DNA from: Brevibacterium casei CIP 102111
GTDB taxonomy: Bacteria; Actinomycetota; Actinomycetes; Actinomycetales; Brevibacteriaceae
Reading direction: 5' to 3'
Assembly: GCF_900169275.1 (NCBI RefSeq)
Contig: NZ_FXZC01000001.1
Span: 186,001 to 250,000 of the forward strand
DNA length: 64,000 nucleotides
Shown here piece after piece: positions 26,151-35,043 of this stretch (positions are counted from its first letter, which is position 1; every line of letters starts with the position of its first letter). The notes below the pieces were generated by a model. That model did not search any database. It was not told the origin of the DNA and saw only the letters and a list, made by a program, of their open reading frames with translations. The position numbers were made by a program, and so were the translations under genes.

Positions 26151-27664
26151 TCGGAACGACGACCCGTGGCGGGGGCGGGATCACGGTCGGCGATCGGATC
26201 GAGATCAGCGGCACCGACCTCGACCGCCTCGGCGCGCGGATCGGGGAGCTCTCGGCCGACGGCACGGTCGGCGACTTCGACCTCGGCACCCTGCTCACGC
26301 AGGTGCCGGCGCCGCTCACCGCCCTCAACCTCGACGCCGCCCAGGTCCGCTATCACCAGCAGCTCGCGCTCGTGCTCGCCGAACTCGAAGCGACGGTGCT
26401 CGCGATCCGCACCGCAGCGCTCGCCTACCGCGAGGCAGAGAAAGGAGTGAGCGAGGTCTTCGGGGGACTCCTCGACGGCCTCGGATATGCCACCGGCAGG
26501 CTCATCGCCATCAGCCTGCCCGTCATCATCCCCGCCGCCATCGCCGTCGGCGTCCCCGCCGTCGCAGGATGGCAGATCATCGACGCCACGGGACTCGACG
26601 ACGTGGTCGAGCGGCACTTCGGCATCGACCTCGGCCAGGCCAAAGCCGACATCACCGAGGACTTCGTCGCCCTCGTGTTCGAGAACTCCGACGCCACCGG
26701 TGCCGTCATCGAGCACGTGCTGCCGGGGATGGTCGTAGGCTTCCTCGGGCTGCCGCCGGGACTGCTCGCCGTCGACTCGGACACGACGCTGTGGCCCCAC
26801 GACTCGGGGTCGATGACCGCGTGGGTGCTTGCGGCCGCGAACCTCGTCGGTCTGCTCACCCCGTCCGAGGTTGAGGTGTGGAAGGCGCAGGGACTGACGC
26901 AACCCCACACCAGACCCCCGGCCGACGTCGCCGAGCTCTACGACCGCGAAGCCGCCCAGCATCGCGGAGTCGACTCGGGCCAGGTGCGCATCGAAGAGGT
27001 GCGCTCTCCCGACGGAACCACGCGCTACATCGTCTACGTTCCGGCGACCACGGACTGGTCACCGGTCCCGGGGGAGAACACGACCGACCTGACGACGAAC
27101 GTCGAGGGCATGGCCGGCAACGACACGGTGATGCGCGAGATGGTCCGGCGGGCGATCGCCGACGCCGGGATCCCAGACGACGCCGAGGTGATGCTCGTCG
27201 GATACTCCCAGGGCGGCATCACGGCCGGGTCGCTGGCCGCCGATCCCGCGTTCCTCGCCGACGTCAACGTCACCGCGCTCGTCACCGTCGGGGCGCCCGT
27301 GTCCGACTTCCCCATCGATGAGGGCATCGACGTCCTCTCGATCGAACACGAACAGGACCTCGTTCCCGATCTCGACGGCAACGAGAACCCGGTCCGGGAC
27401 CGCTGGTCGACCATCACCGTCGACTACGATCCTGACGCGCTGCGGCGGGCACCGAACCTCGCCGACCGCAGCGACAAGGAGCTCGACGACATGTTCGACT
27501 CCGCGGGCGCCGCACACTCCTCGGCCGCCTACTCCGCCTCGATCGGCCTCATGGTCGCCGCCGGTCACCCGGCACTCAGGGGATTCACGGCGAGGAACGC
27601 GCAGTTCTTCTCCGGGCGCATCACCGAGACCCGGGACTACCAGGGACGACGCAGGCGCAGCTGA
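26147..27664 (+). CDS. Alpha/beta-hydrolase-like protein of the ESX-like trio
   Basis: The 505-residue product has an N-terminal helical part (about 1-105), a hydrophobic stretch near 108-140 (LIAISLPVIIPAAIAVGVPAVAG), and a C-terminal hydrolase domain with the nucleophile elbow GYSQGG (Ser354) and TVGAPVSDFP. Such elbows occur in cutinase-like and PE-PPE-type lipases. A helical lead joined to a lipase domain resembles type VII secretion effectors. The catalytic Asp and His cannot be assigned with certainty. Its start overlaps the preceding gene (ATGA). Confidence 0.7.
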   Translation: MIGTTTRGGGGITVGDRIEISGTDLDRLGARIGELSADGTVGDFDLGTLLTQVPAPLTALNLDAAQVRYHQQLALVLAELEATVLAIRTAALAYREAEKGVSEVFGGLLDGLGYATGRLIAISLPVIIPAAIAVGVPAVAGWQIIDATGLDDVVERHFGIDLGQAKADITEDFVALVFENSDATGAVIEHVLPGMVVGFLGLPPGLLAVDSDTTLWPHDSGSMTAWVLAAANLVGLLTPSEVEVWKAQGLTQPHTRPPADVAELYDREAAQHRGVDSGQVRIEEVRSPDGTTRYIVYVPATTDWSPVPGENTTDLTTNVEGMAGNDTVMREMVRRAIADAGIPDDAEVMLVGYSQGGITAGSLAADPAFLADVNVTALVTVGAPVSDFPIDEGIDVLSIEHEQDLVPDLDGNENPVRDRWSTITVDYDPDALRRAPNLADRSDKELDDMFDSAGAAHSSAAYSASIGLMVAAGHPALRGFTARNAQFFSGRITETRDYQGRRRRS

Positions 27665-28005
27665 ACGGATCGGGGTGCTCGGACATGCGGTGGTCGGACT
27701 CCCAACCACCTCGGCGAGGATCGACAAACGTCACCGCGAACCTTTGGCGAGTGACGCACAGCACGAGGTCACACCCCTAGGCTGACCACGACCGATGATC
27801 TTCGGAGTCGGTGCGGACGCCGCTTCCGCACAGCGCGCTCGACACACCGGTCCAGTGGCACCGGCTGAGGCGATTCGGTATCGTTGACATACCTGTGAAT
27901 CGCATCACTCGAGGGTGAGTCCTCCCACCAGAGGCCCCGCCCGCAGCACCCGGTCCGCCACTGGTCACCTCCGGTGGGTCGGACCACGAACAAAGGAGTA
28001 CTGGA
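27665..28005 (+). other. 341-base region upstream of the 2-oxoacid dehydrogenase operon
   Basis: No gene is seen. The inverted repeat GGTAT-N7-ATACC (27877-27893) is a candidate operator that overlaps a TTGACA-like hexamer. A leader hairpin with arms GGTCCG (27952-27957) and CGGACC (27980-27985) lies 20 bases before the bkdA start. The first 200 bases show nothing I can support. Confidence 0.45.
27877..27893. promoter_or_regulatory. Inverted repeat upstream of bkdA
   Basis: GGTAT-N7-ATACC is a perfect 5-bp-arm dyad containing TTGACA in its centre and right arm. A repressor bound here would cover a -35 element. The cognate regulator is not in the window. Confidence 0.35.
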
Positions 28006-29160
28006 ATGACCTCGAACATTTCAGTGGGATCCGGGACTGCCCACAGTCAGCCCACGGAGCCTCGCATGATTCAGATGCTCACGGAGGACGGCAACCGCGT
28101 CCAGTCCGGAGAGTACGACGCGTTCGCCGCAGAGCTCACCGATGAGGATCTGCGCGGGTTCTATCGGGACATGGTTCTCGTCCGCCGCGTCGATGCGGAG
28201 GGAGCCGCACTGCAGCGGCAGGGACAGCTCGGCCTCTGGGCGCCGATGTTCGGCCAGGAGGCCGCTCAGATCGGCATGGGGCGCGCAGCGCGTCCGCAGG
28301 ACTTCGTCTTCCCCACCTACCGCGAACACGGCCTCGCCTACACCCGCGGCGTCGAACCGGAGACCCTCCTCGGCATCTTCCGAGGTCAGAACCACGGCGG
28401 TTGGGATCCGCAGGAGCACCGCTTCCACACGTACACGATCATCATCGGCTCCCAGACTCTTCATGCCGCCGGGTATGCGATGGGTGTCAACATGGACGGC
28501 GACGTCGGCACCGGCGACCTCGACCGCGACACCGTCGCCATCGCCTGCTTCGGTGACGGCGCGACCTCCGAGGGCGACGTGTCCGAGGCGCTCAACTTCG
28601 CCGGGGCCTTCCACGCCCCTGTGCTCTTCTTCTGCCAGAACAACCAGTGGGCGATCTCCGAGCCCACCCGTGTCCAGAGCGCGGCCCCGCTGTACAAGCG
28701 CGGCGAGGGCTTCGGGGTGCCCGGCATCCGCGTCGACGGCAACGACATCATCGCGATGTACTCCGTGGCCCGTGCGAGCCTCGACTCCGTGCGCGCCGGC
28801 AACGGTCCGATGCTCATCGAGGCCTTCACCTACCGTCGTGGTGCCCACACCACGGCTGACGATCCGACGAAGTACCGTGACCGCGCCGAAGAGGAGATCT
28901 GGGAGGACCGCGACCCGATCACGCGTCTGCGCGCCTACCTCGAGAACCACACGGACACGGGTGAGGACTTCTTCGCCGAGGTCGACGCCGAAGCCGACAC
29001 CCTGGCCGCGCGCATCCGCCACAACTGCGTGACCATGGAGGACCCGGATCCGGTCGAGATGTTCGCCAATGTCACCTCCGAGCCTCACTCGCTGGTCGAT
29101 GAGGAGCGTGCGGAATTCCTCGCATACCAGTCCTCATTCGCCGATGCAGGTGAGGCCTGA
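28006..29160 (+). CDS. bkdA: Branched-chain 2-oxoacid dehydrogenase E1 alpha
   Basis: This 384-residue thiamine-diphosphate protein has the TPP motif GDGATSEGDVSEALNFAGAF ending near QNNQWA, and the phosphorylation-loop analogue YRRGAHTTADDPTKYRD. Separate alpha and beta E1 chains point to a branched-chain 2-oxoacid complex; actinobacterial pyruvate dehydrogenase normally uses single-chain AceE. It decarboxylates the 2-oxoacids of Val, Leu and Ile. AAAGGAG precedes the ATG. The stop overlaps the E1 beta start (TGATG). A pyruvate role is the alternative. Confidence 0.9.
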   Translation: MTSNISVGSGTAHSQPTEPRMIQMLTEDGNRVQSGEYDAFAAELTDEDLRGFYRDMVLVRRVDAEGAALQRQGQLGLWAPMFGQEAAQIGMGRAARPQDFVFPTYREHGLAYTRGVEPETLLGIFRGQNHGGWDPQEHRFHTYTIIIGSQTLHAAGYAMGVNMDGDVGTGDLDRDTVAIACFGDGATSEGDVSEALNFAGAFHAPVLFFCQNNQWAISEPTRVQSAAPLYKRGEGFGVPGIRVDGNDIIAMYSVARASLDSVRAGNGPMLIEAFTYRRGAHTTADDPTKYRDRAEEEIWEDRDPITRLRAYLENHTDTGEDFFAEVDAEADTLAARIRHNCVTMEDPDPVEMFANVTSEPHSLVDEERAEFLAYQSSFADAGEA

Positions 29161-30134
29161 TGGAGAAACTTCCCCTTTCCAAGGCGATCACAGCCGGTCT
29201 GCGGAAGGCCATGGAGGACGACCCGAAGGTCGTCCTCATTGGTGAGGACATCGGAAAGCTCGGCGGCGTCTTCCGCGTCACCGAGGGCCTGCAGAAGGAT
29301 TTCGGTCCGCAGCGGGTCATCGATGCGCCGCTGGCCGAATCCGGGATCGTCGGCACGTCGATCGGCATGGCGATCCGCGGCTACCGGCCCGTCGTCGAGA
29401 TCCAGTTCGACGCGTTCATCTTCCCCGCCTACGACCAGATCGTCACGCAGGTCGCCAAGCTCTACAACCGCACGCTCGGCAACGAGCGCATCCCGATGGT
29501 CATCCGCGTGCCCTACGGCGGTGGGATCGGCTCTCCCGAGCACCACTCGGAGAGCCCGGAGGCCGTCTTCGCCCACCACGCCGGCCTCAAGCTCATCAGC
29601 CCGTCGACGGCCAATGACGCGTACTGGATGATCCAGGAGGCGATCAAGAGCGACGATCCGGTGATGTTCTTCGAGCCCAAGCGCCGCTACTGGCAGCGCG
29701 GGGACGTCGACACCACTCGTCATGATCTCGGGATGCTCGAGGCGCGGGTGCTCAGCGAGGGCACCGACGTCACGCTGGTGACCTACGGCCCGCTCGTGCC
29801 CACGGCCCTCGACGTCGTCGCGGCGGCCGCGGAAGAGGGCAAGAGCGTCGAACTCATCGACCTGCGCAGCCTCAACCCGCTCGACCTCTCGACGATCGAG
29901 CGCTCCGTGGTCAAGACCGGTCGCCTCGTCGTCACCCATGAGGCGCCGACGTTCCTCGGTCTGGGATCGGAGATCGCCGCCCGCATCTCGGAACGCTGCT
30001 TCTTCAACCTCGAGGCCCCGGTCATCCGGGTCGGCGGGTACCACACCCCCTATCCGGGCTCGCGGATGGAAGAGCACTACCTGCCCGACCTCGATCGCAT
30101 CTTCGACGGTGTCGACCGGGCCCTGGCCTACTGA
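29160..30134 (+). CDS. bkdB: Branched-chain 2-oxoacid dehydrogenase E1 beta
   Basis: The 324-residue transketolase-type beta chain contains [17 protein letters not shown], the pocket segment [18 protein letters not shown] and the C-terminal stretch [17 protein letters not shown]. It forms the alpha2beta2 E1 with the preceding gene product. It overlaps bkdA by one base and lies 17 bases before the E2 gene, whose ribosome-binding site GAAGGAGAG is in the gap. Confidence 0.93.
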   Translation: MEKLPLSKAITAGLRKAMEDDPKVVLIGEDIGKLGGVFRVTEGLQKDFGPQRVIDAPLAESGIVGTSIGMAIRGYRPVVEIQFDAFIFPAYDQIVTQVAKLYNRTLGNERIPMVIRVPYGGGIGSPEHHSESPEAVFAHHAGLKLISPSTANDAYWMIQEAIKSDDPVMFFEPKRRYWQRGDVDTTRHDLGMLEARVLSEGTDVTLVTYGPLVPTALDVVAAAAEEGKSVELIDLRSLNPLDLSTIERSVVKTGRLVVTHEAPTFLGLGSEIAARISERCFFNLEAPVIRVGGYHTPYPGSRMEEHYLPDLDRIFDGVDRALAY

Positions 30135-30151
30135 CGAGAAGGAGAGCAAGA

Positions 30152-31591
30152 ATGGCATTCGAATTCCCCCTTCCCGACGTCGGCGAAGGCCTCACCGAGG
30201 CGGACATCGTCTCCTGGAAGGTGTCCCCGGGCGATGAGGTGACGGTCAATCAGATCCTCGTCGAGATCGAGACCGCGAAGTCACTCGTCGAGCTGCCCAG
30301 CCCTCAGGCCGGGACCGTCGGCGCCCTCCTCGTCGAGGAGGGTCAGACCGTCGAGGTCGGCACCCCGATCATCCGCTTCGGAGGTGCCGATGACTCCGGC
30401 GCCGAGGCGGCCGAGACGATGTCCGCGCCCCACGCCGAGACGCAGGCGCCTGCCTCCGAAGGCGCGGTGACGACCGACGACGAAGGCGGTGCCACGCTCG
30501 TCGGCTACGGCGCGAAGGCTGCCTCGTCGAAGCGTCGCCCCCGCAAGGGTGCGCCGGCGACCGGCGGCTCCGGTGCGTCGGCGACCGGCGGCACTGCCGC
30601 CGGTTCGGCTGCGGAGGCTCCGGCAGCGCAGTCGGGTGCGGGAGCGCAGTCGGGTGCGGAAGCGCAGCCGGCCGCGGAGGCGCCGACCGCCTCGGCGGGT
30701 GTGGCCCCCACGGGAGCAAAGCCCCTGGCCAAGCCGCCGGTGCGCAAACTCGCGAAGGACTTGGGCATCGATCTCGCCACGGTCACTGCGACCGGCTCCC
30801 GCGGCGAGGTCACTCGCGCCGACGTCCAGGCGGCCGCCGACGGCTCGGCCGCACCTGCAGTCTCAGGGGCGACCGCCTCGGCGAGTGTCGATACCGGCGA
30901 ACTCGAGGAGCGGATCCCGTTCAAGGGCGTGACGAAGATGATGGCCAAGGCCATGGTCGACTCCGCGTTCACGATGCCCCATGTCACGGAGTTCCTCGAC
31001 GTCGACGTCACCGAGACGATGGCGTTCGTCCGTCGGCTCAAGGCGTCGAAGGTGCTCGGCGAGGATGTGCGTGTTTCTCCGCTGCTCATCGTCGCGAAGG
31101 CCGTCGCGTGGGCGGTGGGACGCAACCCGCGGATCAACTCGGCCCTCGAGGGCGATGACATCGTCGTCAAGAAGTACGTCAACCTCGGGATCGCCGCTGC
31201 GACTCCGCGCGGACTCATCGTGCCGAACATCAAGAATGCGCACGCGATGGGTCTGACGCAGCTCGCACAGGGCATCCAGGACCTCACGGCCCTGGCCCGG
31301 TCGGGCAAGACGCCTCCGGCGGACCAGACGGGTGGGACGATCACCATCACCAACGTCGGCGTGTTCGGCGTCGACGCCGGCACCCCGATCATCAACCCTG
31401 GTGAGGCCGCGATCCTCGCCTTCGGGCAGGTGCGGAAGAAGCCGTGGGTGGTCGACGACGAGATCGTTCCGCGCGAGATCACGACCCTGTCGGTGAGCGC
31501 CGACCATCGCGTCGTCGACGGCGAGATCATCTCGAAGTTCCTCGCCGACGTCGGCCGCGGCCTCGAGGATCCGAGCGTCCTCCTCGCGTGA
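30152..31591 (+). CDS. bkdC: 2-oxoacid dehydrogenase E2 (dihydrolipoyl acyltransferase)
   Basis: The 479-residue product has one lipoyl domain (ETAKS, Lys43), a long Ala/Gly/Gln-rich linker with an AQSGA repeat (about 125-195), a subunit-binding domain ([29 protein letters not shown]) and a catalytic domain ending in the HRVVDG motif (His452, Asp456). It transfers the acyl group to CoA and forms the complex core. No E3 lipoamide dehydrogenase follows, so E3 must come from elsewhere. Confidence 0.93.
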   Translation: MAFEFPLPDVGEGLTEADIVSWKVSPGDEVTVNQILVEIETAKSLVELPSPQAGTVGALLVEEGQTVEVGTPIIRFGGADDSGAEAAETMSAPHAETQAPASEGAVTTDDEGGATLVGYGAKAASSKRRPRKGAPATGGSGASATGGTAAGSAAEAPAAQSGAGAQSGAEAQPAAEAPTASAGVAPTGAKPLAKPPVRKLAKDLGIDLATVTATGSRGEVTRADVQAAADGSAAPAVSGATASASVDTGELEERIPFKGVTKMMAKAMVDSAFTMPHVTEFLDVDVTETMAFVRRLKASKVLGEDVRVSPLLIVAKAVAWAVGRNPRINSALEGDDIVVKKYVNLGIAAATPRGLIVPNIKNAHAMGLTQLAQGIQDLTALARSGKTPPADQTGGTITITNVGVFGVDAGTPIINPGEAAILAFGQVRKKPWVVDDEIVPREITTLSVSADHRVVDGEIISKFLADVGRGLEDPSVLLA

Positions 31592-31901
31592 GGTCGCGCG
31601 CCTCGTTCGGTAGGTGTGTCCCGCTCGGTAGGGGTGTCCCGCTCGGGTGAGAAGTCGTCGGGTGACCGGTACGCAAGCTCCGACGCCACAACGCCCCAGC
31701 AGCGATAACGCCCCCGCAGCCTCTTGTCCTACCCTTGCACGCGTAGGACAAGAGGCTGCGAGGGCGTTGCGCGAAGCTGCCGGGAGGACGTATCGCTCAA
31801 GGGGAGATGCGGCGCCCCGGGTGGGAATTGCTTCGAGAGCCGTCTCGGGACACAACAGGACTCACGCTCTGCTGGTCTGTGGAACAAGCTGGCAGCACTG
31901 T
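31592..31901. other. 310-base convergent intergenic region with palindromic repeat
   Basis: It lies between bkdC and a small membrane gene on the other strand. The only feature I can support is the 89-bp palindromic element at 31708-31796. A short near-duplication, CGGTAGGTGTGTCCCGCTCGG style, occurs at 31608-31645. Confidence 0.5.
31708..31796 (-). repeat. 89-bp palindromic repeat, copy 1
   Basis: Arms 31708-31732 and 31743-31767 are reverse complements over 25 bp with one C/A mismatch, around the loop CCTTGCACGC. A 29-base tail (31768-31796) follows. Copy 2 at 32412-32500 has the same loop and tail. Within the stem, TTGTCC/GGACAA here corresponds to TTCTCC/GGAGAA in copy 2, a compensating change. 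It sits 105 bases past the end of the minus-strand gene at 31902. Confidence 0.85.
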
Positions 31902-32321
31902 TCACCCGGCGGCGCGCTCAAACTCAGACTGTCGTGGCCACGCCACAGCGGATGCGGCCGCCACCTGCACACCGGCTGCCAGCGTCACGCCCAGAATCCA
32001 CCAGAGTCCTGCGTCGAGCAGCACTGACCACGCGGTGACGACGAGGCCGGCGCAGAATGCCATGAGGACGAGACGCGGTTTCGGAACGAGTCGTCGTGCC
32101 CGAAGAAGCGGGACGAGCAGGCACAGCCAACCGACGAGCAGGACGATGACCCCGATCGAGTCCGACGCTGATGGCCCGTGGTCGTTGCTCAGCGACAGCA
32201 CTCGCGCACCTTGGTCAGGCAGTAGCACCACGACAGTGCCGATCAGCGACAGGGCGAACCAACCGCAGAGGCCGAATCTCATGTGCCTCCGCGCCGGGGC
32301 GGAGCTCCGTGTACGCCGCAT
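31902..32321 (-). CDS. Small membrane protein of unknown function
   Basis: The 139-residue protein has four hydrophobic segments (FALSLIGTVVVLL, IGVIVLLVGWLCLLVPLL, LVLMAFCAGLVVTAWSVLL, WWILGVTLAAGVQVAAASAV) after an Arg-rich start. I do not recognise a family. The ATG at 32321 has GGAG six bases upstream; a later ATG at 32282 has GGAGG but only three bases away. The gene is flanked on both sides by copies of the 89-bp palindromic repeat in the same orientation. Confidence 0.65.
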   Translation of the reverse strand: MRRTRSSAPARRHMRFGLCGWFALSLIGTVVVLLPDQGARVLSLSNDHGPSASDSIGVIVLLVGWLCLLVPLLRARRLVPKPRLVLMAFCAGLVVTAWSVLLDAGLWWILGVTLAAGVQVAAASAVAWPRQSEFERAAG

Positions 32322-32411
32322 TCTCAACTCCACGTCCGCGTGATCGAGATGCCCCCAGCATAGACGCAGCCGGGGCATAGCGCGTGTCGACGAGTTCCGT
32401 CGAAAAGTATG

Positions 32412-32500
32412 ACGCCCCCGCAGCCTCTTCTCCTACCCTTGCACGCGTAGGAGAAGAGGCTGCGGGGGCGTTGCGCGAAGCTGCCGGGAGGACGTATCGC
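32412..32500 (-). repeat. 89-bp palindromic repeat, copy 2
   Basis: Arms 32412-32436 and 32447-32471 are perfect 25-bp reverse complements around the loop CCTTGCACGC, followed by a 29-base tail identical to copy 1. It lies 57 bases past the end of the minus-strand gene at 32558. Both copies are thus just 3' of a minus-strand gene, in the same orientation, which fits a terminator or a 3'-UTR element. Confidence 0.85.
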
Positions 32501-32557
32501 CCGAGGTGCGTTCTGCTGCTTCGAGGGCGATTCGGCGCCTCGGGTGCCGTGGGCACC

Positions 32558-33586
32558 CTACTTGTCGAGGTAGGCGCTGTTCTTCTCGGAGTACTCGCCG
32601 TCCTTGACGAGCCGCTTGGCGAGGCAGTGGTCGCGGTCGAGACCCCATGAGCGGCACTGCTCGAGCGCCGGGCCGGAGTCCTTGTACGGCGTATCGATGA
32701 CGGTGACCCAGTAGCCGCCGGTCTTGTACGCCTTCCACTCACTGCTGTCGAGGAGGATCGCACCCGGGTACTTGACCTGGTTCGCCTTGAATTCGTCGAG
32801 GATGTCCTGCGCCGACCACGTCTTCCCGTCGGCTTCGGTGCCGACCTGCTTCGCGCTCACCTGCGTCACCCACTGACCTTCGAGGGCGGCGGCCTTCTCG
32901 GCACCCGACTCGACGAAGCCGTCGAGCTCCTCCTCGGGCGAAGCAGAGGGCTGGACGAGTTCGTCGCTCGGCGACAGTGCCTGAGAGGTCGGCTCGCCGC
33001 TGACATCGGCGGGCACGGTCCCGGTCTCCGGAGCGAGCCACCGGATGCCGAAGAAGCCGACGAGCGCGAGGACCATGACGATGGCGAGGATGACGACGAC
33101 GACCTTGAGGCCGGTGCTTCTGCGCGGGCGCACGGACTGCGTCTGACCGGAGTCGGGACCGCCGTAGCCGGGCACCGCTGCGAAGCCGCCCGAATCCGTG
33201 CCGCGCCCGGAGGAGCCGCCGGCATAACCGGGCTGGGCGGGGAACCCGCCGCTGTTCGGGTTGCGGGCCTCACCGGTGCGGCGAGGTCCTCCGCGACCGC
33301 CACCGCGGGCGTGTTCGGGCGCGCGCGCGTTGATGTGGTCCTGGAACGGTGAGCTGCCGGCCGGAGCGAAGACGTTGCTGCGGCGGGTCTGCGAGACGGG
33401 GAAGTCGCCGGTGTGGCGTTCGATGTACTCGTAGTACGTCGAACGGTCGAACTCGGCCTCGGCCGGGTTCGGGTCCTGATCCTGTCCCTGCGGCTGAGCC
33501 TGGGCGCCCCGGCCGGATCGATCGGTCGGAACCCAGTCATCGCTGGTCGCGGGACGGATGCGCGGCCTCGGTGGAACGTCGCTCAT
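32558..33586 (-). CDS. Single-pass membrane protein with disordered cytoplasmic domain
   Basis: The 342-residue protein has a Pro/Gly/Arg-rich cytoplasmic half (1-160) with GGF.A.PGY.G repeats, one membrane helix (VVVVILAIVMVLALVGFFGI, about 162-181), an acidic linker, and an extracellular domain of about 105 residues with two cysteines (QCRSWGLDRDHC) that could form a disulfide. The outer domain reads GGYWVTVIDTPYKDSGPALEQC, resembling SPOR-like folds, but this is weak. Function is unknown. Confidence 0.7.
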   Translation of the reverse strand: MSDVPPRPRIRPATSDDWVPTDRSGRGAQAQPQGQDQDPNPAEAEFDRSTYYEYIERHTGDFPVSQTRRSNVFAPAGSSPFQDHINARAPEHARGGGRGGPRRTGEARNPNSGGFPAQPGYAGGSSGRGTDSGGFAAVPGYGGPDSGQTQSVRPRRSTGLKVVVVILAIVMVLALVGFFGIRWLAPETGTVPADVSGEPTSQALSPSDELVQPSASPEEELDGFVESGAEKAAALEGQWVTQVSAKQVGTEADGKTWSAQDILDEFKANQVKYPGAILLDSSEWKAYKTGGYWVTVIDTPYKDSGPALEQCRSWGLDRDHCLAKRLVKDGEYSEKNSAYLDK

Positions 33587-34259
33587 CTGTCCTCCAGAGT
33601 GCCAGATGTGGTGGCAATCATCTTCTTACCTTGACACGAGTTCCATGGGTCTTCAACACGGCCCCGAAGCCCCCGTACCCCTTACATCTGCAGTGATCGC
33701 CGAGGCGGCCCGACCCTGAGTGCGGACGTGCAGAGGGGCGTCTGGCAAGGGGAGTGGATGCTCGACATGCCGCGATCCGCGCGGATCCGGGCGATACTCC
33801 TACCGGGAGGTAGTTGAAACACAGACTTTTCGGGCGAGCGGCGGCTCGCGCGGTGTCCCGGGTGACTTCGGAGGGTGTGAATTTGCCCAGAAGGCCTGGG
33901 TCTCACTAAACTGGTTGTCTGTTGTGTCGTGACGGCCCGGTCCCCGACTGATCCGCCGCGACCGACATGGTGCTCACCCACCGCTGCACTCCAGCTTCGG
34001 CCATCTCTCACAGGCTACGGCTTCAGCGCTGGTGAGACATCTCGCCCGAACGGGCATGCCTGTTTCGGCGTACACAATTTCCATTGCGAACGCCGCGTGC
34101 ACGGGTGCACATCCGCCTTTCGACCGGACGCAGGTCCGCGCCTGGGTCGGATCGTGCCCGCCACAGCAGCATCGCGTGAATTTGTTGATGTCTTCCGACA
34201 TCGGCGCAAGCGAATGAGCTTGTCTCGAGAGTCGGTAACTTGTGAACTGGAGGAGAGTC
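33587..34259 (+). other. 673-base region upstream of the ribosomal protein operon
   Basis: I see no gene, tRNA or recognised riboswitch here. It contains a perfect 14-bp palindrome GATCCGCGCGGATC (33774-33787), a good promoter at 33883-33912, and the dyad AACGGGCATGCCTGTT (34049-34064). If transcription starts near 33919, the rpmB leader is about 340 bases long. No AT-rich Zur-box palindrome stands out. Confidence 0.5.
33883..33912 (+). promoter_or_regulatory. Promoter upstream of the rpmB-rpmG-rpsN operon
   Basis: TTGCCC (33883-33888) and TAAACT (33907-33912) are 18 bases apart. The next gene on this strand is rpmB at 34260, so the leader would be unusually long. Confidence 0.55.
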
Positions 34260-34496
34260 ATGGCAGCAACCTGCCAAGTCACCGGGGCCGTTCCCGGTTT
34301 CGGACACAATGTGTCCCACTCGAAGCGCCGCACGAAGCGCCGCTTCAACCCGAATATTCAGACGAAGCGCTACTACGTCCCGTCGCTGCGCCGCAACGTC
34401 ACCCTCAATGTGTCCGCCAAGGGCATCAAGGTCATCGACGTCCGCGGGATCGACGCCGTCGTCGCCGAACTCATTGCCAAGGGAGTGAAGCTCTGA
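34260..34496 (+). CDS. rpmB: 50S ribosomal protein L28, zinc-independent type
   Basis: The 78-residue protein starts [21 protein letters not shown] and ends in the longer form [22 protein letters not shown]. It lacks the paired CxxC zinc ligands of the C+ paralogue and resembles actinobacterial RpmB2. GGAGGAGAG precedes the ATG. It overlaps rpmG by one base. Confidence 0.95.
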   Translation: MAATCQVTGAVPGFGHNVSHSKRRTKRRFNPNIQTKRYYVPSLRRNVTLNVSAKGIKVIDVRGIDAVVAELIAKGVKL

Positions 34497-34663
34497 TGGC
34501 GAAGACCCAAGACGTTCGTCCGATCATCAAGCTCAAGTCGACTGCAGGCACCGGGTACACCTACGTGACCCGCAAGAACCGCCGCAACAACCCGGATCGC
34601 ATCGTGCTCAAGAAGTACGATCCCGTCATCCGCAAGCACGTCGATTTCCGAGAGGAGCGCTGA
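34496..34663 (+). CDS. rpmG: 50S ribosomal protein L33, zinc-independent type
   Basis: The 55-residue protein has [21 protein letters not shown] and [16 protein letters not shown], with no cysteines, so it is the C- form that does not bind zinc. It begins on the last base of the rpmB stop (TGATG) and is coupled to it. Paralogues of this kind usually replace the zinc-binding copies when zinc is scarce. Confidence 0.95.
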   Translation: MAKTQDVRPIIKLKSTAGTGYTYVTRKNRRNNPDRIVLKKYDPVIRKHVDFREER

Positions 34664-34669
34664 GCGCAC

Positions 34670-34975
34670 ATGGCCAAGAAGTCCAAGATCGCCCGCGACA
34701 AGCAGCGTCGCGTCATCGTTGAACGCTATGCGGAGCGCCGCGCCGCCCTCAAGCGTCAGCTCACCCACCCCGACAGCACGGACGAGCAGCGTGAGGAAGC
34801 ACGCCTCGGCCTGCAGAAGCTTCCTCGCGATGCCTCGCCGGTGCGTGTGCGCAATCGCGACCAGGTCGACGGCCGCCCCCGCGGCTACCTGCGCAAGTTC
34901 GGACTCTCGCGCGTCCGCTTCCGCGAAATGGCGCACGACGGCGAGTTGCCCGGCATCACGAAGTCGAGCTGGTAA
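34670..34975 (+). CDS. rpsN: 30S ribosomal protein S14, zinc-independent type
   Basis: The 101-residue long form of S14 ([22 protein letters not shown], then [34 protein letters not shown]) lacks the zinc-binding cysteines of the 61-residue form. It follows rpmG by six bases. The L28-L33-S14 order is that of Zur-regulated operons in other actinobacteria; rpsR, often the fourth member, is absent. Confidence 0.95.
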   Translation: MAKKSKIARDKQRRVIVERYAERRAALKRQLTHPDSTDEQREEARLGLQKLPRDASPVRVRNRDQVDGRPRGYLRKFGLSRVRFREMAHDGELPGITKSSW

Positions 34976-35043
34976 TCTCGAGGGAGTTCGTTATCGGAAA
35001 ACGGACCGGTAACTGACCGACTTGTCCTAAGGAGGACACTTTT

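Noticed and set aside
28006..31591. Pyruvate dehydrogenase complex
   Set aside because: Not excluded, but two-chain E1 and the usual presence of single-chain AceE in actinobacteria favour the branched-chain complex.
31708..32500. Integron attC sites flanking a cassette
   Set aside because: The palindromes lack the GTTRRRY/RYYYAAC core sites, and no integrase gene is present.
31708..32500. Insertion sequence or composite element around the membrane gene
   Set aside because: The two repeats are direct copies, but no transposase and no target-site duplication is visible.
33587..34259. tRNA or known riboswitch in the long leader
   Set aside because: I found no T-arm consensus, cloverleaf or recognisable aptamer core.
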